Source: Hydractinia symbiolongicarpus (taxonomy: Eukaryota > Cnidaria > Hydrozoa > Anthoathecata > Hydractiniidae). From it: a DNA stretch of 64,000 nucleotides. The number at the start of each line of letters is the position of its first letter. The stretch's first letter is position 1. A program made the translations under genes and the position numbers. The stretch is from positions 13,028,501 through 13,092,500 of the forward strand of contig NC_079880.1 of NCBI RefSeq assembly GCF_029227915.1, given 5' to 3'. The notes beneath the pieces were generated by a model, which was not told the origin of the DNA, did no database searches, and worked only from the letters and a program-made list of their open reading frames with translations. Below, piece by piece: positions 50,390 to 61,383 of this stretch.

Positions 50390-51835
50390 CGCTATATCAA
50401 CCTTAGGTGGACACTCTGAAAATTCGAACTAAAAGTGGACATATAAAAACCATGTTTTTTCGCAAACCCTTACCCCCTATAACCTTTATTTTTGTATAAG
50501 GAGTATTCTTTTTGTCTGCGTATGCGCCCTGTATGCCTTTTTGCCTCTTAAAAAAAATTTGAAATTTTTGTGTCTACATAACGATTCCATATGATTTGTG
50601 TCTACTTTAAGAAAATTTTTACATTAGATCGACTAAATGTAGACAGATATATATTTTATATACATGAGCGTTAAACCCGATCATCTGATAATTATTAATA
50701 TTGAACTGCAATATTGTCTTTTTAAAGACATTTGTCTCATTGTTGTAAGTGATATTTTTTATAATCTGTATGAAAACAAAAAAGAAGCACACGTTAGCAG
50801 CTGTCCAGTTCGGAGAAAAAATATAAAGGAAAAAACACAAATTATAGCATCCTTAACATGTATTTAAGAGTATGTGAATTTGTACCAAAAGTTTGGTTAC
50901 AATTTAAGAACTAGCTTAATGAAGCAGCAAAATGCGTGGAAGTGGTTTATGTGGGTACAAAACCAACAAACAACGAATGCAACAATTGCGCTTTGTAAAG
51001 AGGATCTTAAGCAACATTAAGGGCATTAAAACTGTTGCTTTTGCATGTATTCGATCCGATACGTTTTTTACAGGGTTCACATACAGCTTTTAAACCAAAT
51101 TTTTCCCTGACTTTTCATTGAATTCTATATTCTTTGCCCTGAGTCACTGAGTGGAAAGGCCATGATTTCCCAGCATACAATCAGTAAAAAAAACCCTTTC
51201 AAGACATTTTGTAGTTTGCAAACGAACACAACTTATACTGTTTTTGCTATGATGTAGTAACTACGGGTTATAAATTTTCCTTAAATTTTTTTAAGATTTT
51301 GAGGTTTTTAAGGCTGCTGGGTTTGTTTAAAAAGATACAAAACTAAGAGTGTCAAAATAAAAGTGTATTCCTGAAACTTCCAAACACATGACATGCGTAG
51401 TAATAGACTCCTTTGAACATAACAAAAATCAAAAAAGAAAGAAGAACACCTAAATCTATAATATGCGTTATTAAAAACAACAGAACAAGGGTAAAAATGA
51501 AAAAAAAGGGTAAACACATAAAATTCAGTATTTTCATACATTTTTATATGCAAACAAAAAAACAAAAAACGATTAATCATTTGCTGCTTCTTCGAATTTA
51601 AATAAACGAACCTGGATAACCAAGCAGTTATATCTTACTAATTCCACAGAAATTAACTTCCTTTTCCTTTTTCTCATTTGACACTAGTTATATAATGGGG
51701 CTGCGTAAGGAAGGACTGAGAAATCAAGAAACGTACGCTAAATGATAATCTGTTTAACGCCTTAAACCTTCCTAAATGTATCACCTTGTACGAACTATAT
51801 CACGAATAAACGAGAAATAACTGTGTAAACAAGAT

Positions 51836-52206
51836 ACCTTCAGGGAATTAATTTTCGCGGGGACTTATTTTCGCAGAATTTTTTTTTACTAGAATTTGGC
51901 GGGAAAAAAGGGAATTTATTTTCACAAATTTAGTGTTGAAGAAAATTTCGCGGTAACTTATTTTTGCGAATTATGCAAATTTGGAAAAACAACTATTCCG
52001 GTGAGTTATTTCGAAACAACATACAGAAGAGAAAGGAAAATGTCCCAGAGAAAGTTATACATCATTGTCTTTTGTATCAGGCCGATTTGGAAATTTCCCA
52101 GATCAGGGATATTTAAACTTTTCGCGGCGACGTATTTTCGCGTTTTTGGAAAAACTCCGAAAAAACCGCGAAACTTAATACCCGCGAAAATTAATCCCCT
52201 TAAAAG
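51836..52206. mobile_element. MITE-like element with TIRs, TTCGCG-rich
   Basis: The left end ggaattaattttcgcgggga mirrors the right end cccgcgaaaattaatcccc. The body repeats ttatttTTCGCG-type motifs in both orientations. Same style as 12353-12890. Open frames across it are not genes. Confidence 0.6.
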
Positions 52207-52495
52207 ATATACTTCACTTATGAGAGCCAGTTTTCTTATCACATACAGTTATGAAAACCACACAGTTCAAAATATTTTTCATGGGAGAGGGGGGAGAGTT
52301 GAATTAAATTATCGTTGATCATACATTTTGATTGTTAAAACATGATTGAAACCTGTATAGAAATTATCCTCGTGACTTTAACACTTTTTCTTGCCTTTCT
52401 CCCCGTCTAAGGGGTGACGGAGTGATGTGTTGTTTAGACTTGAATTTTTTAGAGTATACTCAAGAAAATTTGATGATGATAAAAGCTGTCACATT

Positions 52496-52534
52496 ATTTA
52501 TAAAAACATGTATAGTGTACATGTTTTTATAAAT
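52496..52534. repeat. Perfect 17-bp hairpin downstream of the SET-recombinase gene
   Basis: atttataaaaacatgta (52496-52512) and its exact reverse complement (52518-52534) flank the loop tagtg. It starts 94 bp past the stop codon of the minus-strand gene ending at 52628, so it probably lies in its 3' UTR or at its 3' end. Confidence 0.85.
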
Positions 52535-52627
52535 GTACTTTTGTAAACATAATAAATAATTATAAACATGTACTTTTATGGTAACGTAAAAATAATAAAA
52601 ATAAAAGAAACCAAAGCTCTATCACAA

Positions 52628-55600
52628 TTAAACAATGTTCATTTTCTTTTTTTTCGCTTCCGCTTGTCGTGCTATTTTTCCTCTTTCATTGTTAATTTTA
52701 TTTCGAACAGTTCCAACAGTAATTCCTTCCTCGTTGGCGAATTTTTTCAGATCATCAGAGCCTACACATACACAAATATTAGATATTCAAAAACATGTTT
52801 TCATAATTAGTGCAAAACATACATGTCATACATACAAGGCCATCCATTTTTTTTATTTTTTATATGTCTTGCAAATTTTTTGTATAGTTTATCCTCTTGC
52901 TCTGACGACCATTGAATGTATTTTCTTTCTTGTTGACCTGTAAAAGAAAACATTACAAGATTAATTTATACACGAAAAGGGCATACAAATTTCAATGATT
53001 TCATTCTTATTTCGTCCTCCAATAGAAGAGAAGAAATTGTCGCGGAAGCAATTTTTGCGGATGGATGCTTTCAAAAATTGTATGAAATATGCGAAATAAA
53101 AAAGTTACGAATAGTCTCATTTAGTTGCAATTGAAAATCTTTAATCAGATTGTTGGAATCTCAACTTTGCGGATGCCCGCCCTTGTCTGGTAATTTGTGG
53201 AATTTTGGTTTGTGAAAACAAATTCGCAAACATTAATTCCACCATCTTTATTATCATTTTCATTTCTTTATTTCAGTATTTCTTTAATGAATTTTTTTCC
53301 ATATTTTAAAAAGGTTAATTATCTATATTATAATACCCGTTTACGTCTGTCTGTCTGTCTGTCACGCAAAATGGTAGCTTAGCTGCGCAATAGCGAGAAG
53401 CACGCAATGCGGTATAAAAAGGACGGGCGAACCCGTGGATTTTCCACGGGCTAACGACGAATAGCGAATTAATAATTATTAAGTATTATAGGGATTAAGA
53501 TAATCTATTTCTTTTTATTAGTTTCTGTATATTTTCGGACTCCAATTTCAAGAATATGGAAATAAATATTGTGAAAACGGATACGATGATTTCGGATCTA
53601 AGCTGTCTGCGAGTTGTATCAAATAAACTTTCGTGTTCAAGTACAATAATTTCATTTATTTGACGCAAAATATTCCACTTTAGCAATATTTTCATTTTCG
53701 GCAATTACGCAGCAATTTTTAAGATATTATTCTTTTTAGCTGTTGTTTATCACCGGTAAGTACAATCAACTAATTTTTGCAATTTCATATACTATATATA
53801 GACAGACCAAGAAATTAAAAAATATGGTACTTTTTGATTTTTCTTAGTAAGGAGTTATACAGTATTGTTGATTAACAAAACCTCACCAGTGCATTTTACA
53901 GAATTCTCGAGTTCGCTATCTTCACTTGATTCAGACCATTCAGAAGGTTCATCATCGTTCACATTTGTAAAATGTTTGGATTCTTCAGATGTTTCTAAAC
54001 CGTTAAAAACATTGTAACTTTATTGAAAAATCAGGAAAAAATTAGGGAAAATCAGAATATAAAGCATCACTTTGCAAACAACCAGTAACTTGTTTATAAA
54101 GAAGTTAAATGCTGACAAAAAACAAACAACACAGGATATCATTTTGAAAACACAAAATCATGGAAATCAAGACATACTTTGAGAAACGTTCTTTTCTTTT
54201 CTAAGTGCATACTTTCTCGTGGGTGCTAAAAGGAAAACGGCTTTCAGTCATTTTGCAATCAGGTATTGTAACAAAGTTAACTTACACAACAGAAATACTA
54301 AAAAAATTGACTATTTATACTGTCCTTCCCTAGTAACAAATATTATGTGTGATGTTTTATGACGTCACTATAAATCTGAGATCGTGTTTTCGCTATTGAC
54401 CATCTAAGTCGAATAGGTTGGTTTTTCACGTAAATTTTGTTTACATAGGGGCTTTTATTCGAAGCCCTGTTCTGAAAACAAACATTTTATTTGCAACGTA
54501 AGGCTCTAATGATTCAAAAACGAAAATGTTTCCAATAATACATAATATTTTGTGAATAAAATCTTATTGTTACGCAATGAACTAACCGCAAGTTTTCTCT
54601 TTTTTAAATGTATCGTTTCGATGAGTTTGTCTTTTTTCTCCCACTTGTACACTTTTCTTCATTTTCTTTTTATTCGGTAATTTTACAGTGTTCGCTTTAC
54701 TTGTGTCTTTTTCAGCATTTTCATCTACAAAATACATTTACAACGTAATTCAAGCCTGTATGTAGGTAATTACGAACAAGTTAGACCTGAATAGAATGAA
54801 GAGTCAAAAGAACTTACTTTGGAAGAATTTCAAAATTAAATTTCTTGTTTGACTGCTCACAAGGAAAAGAAGTATGCCAATATGAACAGCCATAATTCTA
54901 AGTTTTACCTCTAAATTTTTTTTCATTTTCTTCAACTAAGTTAGGACCCTTTTTCTCGAAGTTATTGTCATTCTTTATACTTTGCGCTATAAGAAGATAT
55001 GCGTTTGTTTCACTTTTAAAAAATTGATACACAAGAATAGACTACAGAAAAACAGCTCACCATTATCAAGGACAGATAGATGTTTCCCAGTTGACAATAG
55101 TTGTCGATGAGCAGCTGGTGCTTGGTATATCGTTTTGTTAATTCTCTCACTGTGCCCAAAATGATCATAGGCCAAACTCATATCGGACTCTGATAGACCT
55201 AAACCAGCAATTAAGGTACTAAGGCGATGTCGGTTACTTGTACCACTAATTCTTTCTCTGTTGGCAATTGGAAGTTTTGCACAAACATTATCTAAGCTAT
55301 GCCATCCAGAGCAATGATTATCAGAACCTTGGGTACTGGGAAATATGTATGAGTTTTCTTCAAGGACACCAGCATCTTTCCTTACTTGCTCGTTAGCCAA
55401 CAACTTCATTGCAGCAACAGTATCTTTAGGAATAAAAACAGGAACTAAATGGTTGACTCCTTTTCCCGATTGAAATGTGATCTTTGTCCCACTGCTTAAG
55501 TTAGTTTCTTTTGCAATATCCTGTATCCGCTGTTTGTCTAACCATTCATCCTTTTCAGCTTCAATCCACTGCGTAACGGTTAGACGCGATGGTTCTCCAC

Positions 55601-58600
55601 CTCTTCGGCCATTATACAGCACAAGACGAGTGCAAGCACAATCACGTAGTTCAACAAACGTATGTCTGTCCATGATGATAAATGGATCTGATGATAAGTG
55701 GCGTATCCTTTCAATCACATAATCTCGAATTAGTTGGACATCGCCTTCGTTTGGAAGTTGTGCAGGTTTTTTAGTTTTTACATTCCTTCTCATGTTTAAA
55801 TCATACGTTGCGTCAGCGAATATTTCATCTTTGCGTAATTTCAGCAATACCAAAAAGTTTTTAATTTTTTCTGCATCAACATCATTATTTTTACCAAGGT
55901 AATAACCAATTAGTTTTTCGGCGGCGTCTTTCAACACGTAGTACAAGGCTGCCTTAAGTCCTGACTTTTGAACTTCCAAATCAGAATGAGTGTAGGATTC
56001 AATAGAATATTTCAGCACCTCAAAATTTTCCCTCAGAAACATGTCACCAGCATTGTTTTTGTCATTACAACAATCTCTTGGTACTTCCAACACCCTATCT
56101 TTAAATCTGGAATAAACATGTGCCAGACGACGCATGTCGCTTCGAACAGACCGTTCAACTTCCATCTTTTTGTTTAGTCTTCTTTTTATTTTGCCATAGA
56201 GGCGATGACCAACCATCAAAATAACGGGATCCGATTTGGCAAGAGTACCAACGGCATCGTCTCTGATGATGTTCAAAATTCTCTGCTTAAATTGATCATC
56301 CGATAGCTTCCATGACTCATCACTAGTACAATCCAGAGCAATTGTAACAGGAAATTGACAGGAGTTCTTTGAGCAGTCTGCCTTGTGCCTAGCTTTAAAG
56401 GTTTTGGCATAAAATCCTTTGCAGGTGGTGCACATAACAAGTGGGTCATCTGAATCGTTTTGCTTTTCACGCAACAAATTTCTACCGCCCTCCTCAATTT
56501 CTTTAACATTATGATTATATATGCCAATTTTTCGAAAGTTAGCGAAGGCTCTCAGTCTTTCTTTTCGAGGCATGTTCAAAGCATCCTTTACATCTGGATG
56601 ATGCTTATGACATAAAGTGATGTGTCTATTTAATTTCGAATGCTTGATCTTTTTATCGCAAACAAAACAGGGTCTCAATGGTCTTGAGTTTATCTACGAA
56701 TAAACATCACGCCTAAGCTACTTAACCGTTTATTCTTACAAAATGTTTAGCATCAGATTTATCAGATTTGTCGGAGACAAAGGGGTTCAAATAAGCAATT
56801 TAGGAAAGAAGCTGCGTTTAAATTGCCAATATTACAAAAAGAAGCTCTTGAGCATCAGTTATTCTTGTTTCAGCAAAGAGTCTGGATTCAACTTTTAAAT
56901 GCAGTGACTTAACGGCGTCAACGAAACAAACAAAAAATAAAATTACCTGTTTGGCTTCTTTTTCCTCAGATTTTCCCACTTTCTAGTAAAAAAAGCAAAA
57001 GGTTATAAAAGTTAATATATCAAGTGCAAAACATAAGAATACATTTTTAGCATCCAGTGAAGTTATGGATTATCTTGTCAAGATCTTTTAAAATAAACAA
57101 AAAATAAACACTACCTCGTTGGCGCTTTTCTTTACAGATGTTTCTTTCTTCTAATAAAGATACAAATCAGGCTATAGGAAAGATGTCAATCGCAACATTA
57201 TGTACATACATTATGTTCAATTCTTATTTGATTCGATTGCTACGGCATGTCATATCCTTCCAATGTCAAATGAAACGCCGCCTTTAGTTCGTTTGATGTA
57301 AATTCTAGGCCTTATTATAATATATAAAATAGAGTCGCTTTTTATAACTAGAACAAACTAATAGTTACACAACATCGGGTATTTTAGAAGGCTAAAGAGG
57401 TACATACTTAAAAATATGATTAATACTTTCGACATAAAATACCAATAAACCCTATAATTAGAAGGAACCTAACTTTAACTTTGGATTTTAAAGATTGCGT
57501 AAAAAAAGTCAGGGATTAAGAAAGAGAAATGACACTATGCGTAAAAAAATGATAACGTCAAAGATTGTAGTTATGCAAACCGAACATTCTCCTTATAGGA
57601 CCACGGAACATTACCTCTATAGCAATACTGTTCTCCACTTTTCCTTCCTCGTCTGTATCAATGATTTCCATATCGTCTTCAACATTTAATCCGGAATCAT
57701 TTTTCACAGAAATCTGAAAGAATCGGCATTAAACAATTTATTTTAGTAGGGTAATTTTATAGCATAACGTGTTATTTACCATAAATCTTCTTTAAATACT
57801 TATGATCAATTAAGATAAAAACCTTTTGATTTTTACGTATCCATTTACACTTTCCTCGTTTGCATAACAAAGTATTGTATGGAATTTCGGAATATCATAC
57901 ACTAAGCTGCTATCAAGTTACCTCACATATGGATGGACTGTCCGTAGTAAAATCAACCTCAAGATTGTCTAAAAAAATTAAACCTATTTTAAACCAAAAT
58001 AACAAAGGACACTTTTTAGCCAATGGACCAATTAAAATAAATACTTAAAACAGACACAGTATGGCTTTTTTAAAACAGATAAAAACAGTTTATAAAATGG
58101 GACTTGATAAAGGTGAGCGGGTTAGTATTTACGAATAAAAGCGAGCAGGTTATGAGTTCTAAGTTACAACAACAGAGTCCTTTTTGGAAATCCAGTTATA
58201 TATCATATGAGAACATGCTTTATTCAGAAGGATTTTTTGAAGGCCCAGAATTCGAATAACAACTTAAAATCATTGCACTAAATGCAAAAAGAATCAGTCA
58301 CATTGGAGCTTAATAGAAAATTAATTTAATGTAGATGGCAGCTTTACCTTTATCAATACTTGTTTGCACACCTGAAGCCTATGAACAAGACAAATGTGAC
58401 TTTTACTTTTAAGTTAAATTAAATTAAAGAAGGGAAGAGAATAAATTTAGTTAGCAGAATTTTTTCATGGCATACAATTAATATTTATGCTATCTTTATA
58501 CTTCCTAGATTATGGCAAACAAGCGTCTAGAGACTTTCAATTTAAAAACGAACACGCGAGATTATAAACTTAGAGAATTGACCACTGAATTATAAAATAG

Positions 58601-61346
58601 CAGTTGTTTGGTATCTTTGACGGCAATAAACAAATCACTCAATCTATTTATGGCGTTATGATTTATAATGAAAAATGTTACACCATGAAAATTTTACAGC
58701 GTTCATTTTCACAATTTTAATGAATTAAAATTGTGGAAGTTGTTTTGAAGTTCCTATCATACCTTATACTGAACTGATAGTTTTCTAGTCTGTATCGGAG
58801 TTGAAACTGTGACCTAAGAGCATTTAAATTTATATAATTGATAGTAATTTTAAATGCAATTATGTCTAGGAAGCATGACATTCAACAAAGTATGTATTAC
58901 AAAAGCCTATACCAGTCCGATTTCCTCATATGGACAAAGGTTTAGGTTTAATTTCTTGAATACGCAAAATTATAAATTACTTACAGACGAAATATGATTC
59001 AAAGTATCCAACTCTGAAATATCTTCTGCCTCTTCAGAATCTTCAACCATGGACTAAAAGGAGAACAAACATTTTTATTGTTATCAGCAATTATGCTAAC
59101 ACAAACAAATTATGATTTAAATTAATTTAACATTAGTGCCGTAATTTCTGTTATGTAAACCGTCAATGTAATCATAGAAATATATATGACCACAACAATA
59201 ATAAAGCAAAACTAAAAAGTCCATGAATAGTGCACCAAACTCAAATAGGCTTACCATAAAGGGAAGTAAATTTATTAACCTAGTAAATAAAGACGTAAAG
59301 AATTTAAATAATATTAAACTTTATAACACCAAGACTCTCCATTGCCAGCACTGTGACATTAAGAAAAAAGAAACAAAAATTATACATGTTGCCACTTGAT
59401 TTTAGTCCCTCATCTTCACTGTCTGAAAAATCTGGCACCATATTTTCCATCTTAAAAATAAAGAATGTTAAATTTAACAAGAACTAGTTTAAGATTTGGC
59501 ACACTCAATTTACAACATTTTTTAAAAAAGTTTGTCTTATTCCTATGCTAGAACAGATTGTGTGCTATGTTTCATAAAGCTTGTATTTCTTAGCAGCCAC
59601 TCTGAAAACGAGTCTTAGAAGCTTTGAATCAAAAATAACAATTTTAAAAGAACCAGGTATGTAAAGATTCAATTCTCTAATAAAAAAAATCATTTTTACT
59701 TGGCAGCCCATGGCTCAACTGGGATTTTGTACCTGGCCTTTAAAAAATAATAAGGTGATGCTTTTCCTTAAACAGCAAAATGTAGTAGCTTTACCACTTT
59801 ACATACTTCAATTTACATTGAATTTTTTATAAAATTAGAAAATATAACAAGTTTATCACCTGAGTTGCCACCACATCATCAAGCAATTTTTTGAGAATAT
59901 CTGTAATGATACCCACATTTTCGTCATTATCCTCCTTCTAAGAAGATATTATCAGTGTTCACATTTCAAAAAACAACATTCGTTTTGCTATATCAACTGT
60001 GTCTTATTTTTTATCACGTTTACCTTTTTTGCAATGACATCAGAGGTCAAGTTATTCTTGCCTTGGACCAAGGTCAAGTTCTTACTCAACACCTGAAACA
60101 ACAAATATCATAGAAAAGGAAGATCCCAAGAAACTAGAAAATGGATAAAACATATTGCTAATGGACGACCTTATTATATGCACACTTACTATTTATTACA
60201 TGTAATATAAAAACTTACTAGCCTATCTGAAACTAGGTCTTCTAAATTGAATGGTATATTATGTGTTGGATCCTACAAGAAACAAACAGTTTTATTTGAC
60301 TGTTCTTTCATATATGTATATATCTTTTATCCTAGAAGTTTTTTTTAAAACATGTCCGAAAGCTGTGTTCAAAATAAAAGCTGTTTGACATACAACATAC
60401 TTGCAGACAACAAGCTTAGGCATACTCAAAAGAGGAAAATATAAATTTTGTTAATTGTGTGCTACCTTTTGCCATTCTAGCCCTGAAATTCCATAATTGT
60501 ATCGCAGTTCAGTTCCTAAAGGAATGTCATAGGAAGCAAACAAACATATGAATGCATTTCCACCCTCCTCGATCAATTTTGGATAACAATTCAAATATTT
60601 CCGATGACTTGAATGGTTCACATATTTTCCCAGCCTGGTCTCATTTGTAGCATCAACACTAAAAATTTAAAAAATATATTAAGACATAGAGAACTATAGA
60701 AGGGAACTGTTTGTAGTTTCGTTTTTATCTTTACCATAAGATGTTTTAAATCAAATTGCAAAAAATCCAAAACAGAAATTGTTTATGTCTATATGTAATT
60801 TGATGTAAAAGCTAAGTAGTCTTAACTTCCTGGTGCTACTTTGGTACGTCAAGCTTACATAAAACACATCTACACTCCAATTCCTAAATAAGACCTTCTA
60901 TTTTCACCTTAGCTATTAGGTGAATGTGATCCAACTTCAAGTGCCTCCCCAAATGAAACTGAAAACAAAAGGCATTCTCAATTCGACATACCACTTTTTG
61001 TCCATAAAGAAAATAAATGATCCACAGGAAGTTGGATACTCTAGCTCTAATCTCTCTCCTTCCTTTCTTGTGAGAACTTTTCCAGGATATTGCAGGACAA
61101 ACTGGTGATGTTTCAGGGGCAATGTTGTAAACACACCATATCCTACAAATATATGTTTACCACACATCTATTCTGTAATCATTAAGAAGTTAAGTTATAA
61201 CAGTTATTCAAAAAAATAACAAATTTACCAATGTGATCATTAATCCATTTCTTTACAAATGATTTTGGATCAGTTCCCCTTTTACAATAATATAGTGCAG
61301 TTTGTCTTGGCGATTTAACATCATTAGCTCTACTTCTTTTCGTTCT
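52628..61346 (-). CDS. SET methyltransferase-tyrosine recombinase-Myb-like fusion protein (5' partial, 21 exons)
   Basis: Exons (minus order): 61346-61229, 61142-60992, 60658-60466, 60272-60219, 60092-60024, 59937-59860, 59450-59386, 59279-59255, 59053-58985, 58378-58348, 57968-57922, 57713-57615, 57150-57115, 56982-56947, 56693-55061, 54986-54909, 54724-54587, 54225-54178, 53994-53887, 52937-52836, 52761-52628. All joins keep phase; the sum is 3312 nt (1103 residues plus stop). Residues 40-154 form a KMT5A-like SET domain: GYGVF, CVDATNETRLG, YVNHSS, ELRYNYG. Residues 155-357 are an acidic linker. About 366-470 hold two zinc-finger-like motifs (CFVC...; CTTC...H-x3-C). About 670-885 is a tyrosine-recombinase domain: Arg720/721 in NGRRGGE, Lys768 in SGKGVNH, Arg847, His871 in FGHS, Tyr880. 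Residues 1030-1090 look like a Myb/SANT-type helix-turn-helix (WSSEQEDKLYKKF, TVRNKINNE). The recombinase exon has no ATG of its own. Role is inferred: chromatin-linked DNA binding or transposase-derived. Confidence 0.8.
53322..53460 (+). mobile_element. Helitron-like element in an intron of the SET-recombinase gene
   Basis: It starts A|TCTATATTATAATACCCG and ends cccgtggattttccacgggctaacga, close to the copy at 19687-19837 over its whole length. The 3' CTAG is mutated (cgaata). It lies between exons 53994-53887 and 52937-52836. Confidence 0.75.
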
Positions 61347-61383
61347 CTAAAGAGAATTAAGTAATACAAGTGAGTCAGTAAAA

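Noticed and set aside
52006-52318. Frames on both strands at 51.9-52.3 kb
   Set aside because: They lie in the TTCGCG-rich MITE and have no protein motif.
54987-56678. 563-codon frame as a stand-alone recombinase gene
   Set aside because: It begins at TTG, not ATG; an acceptor at 56693 and a donor at 55061 in phase with flanking exons show it is an internal exon.
60937-61167. Frame starting MCGKHIFVG as the start of the SET gene
   Set aside because: An acceptor inside it (ttgtag before 61142) and an upstream exon at 61346-61229 in phase make an internal exon more likely; the ATG segment would be intron.
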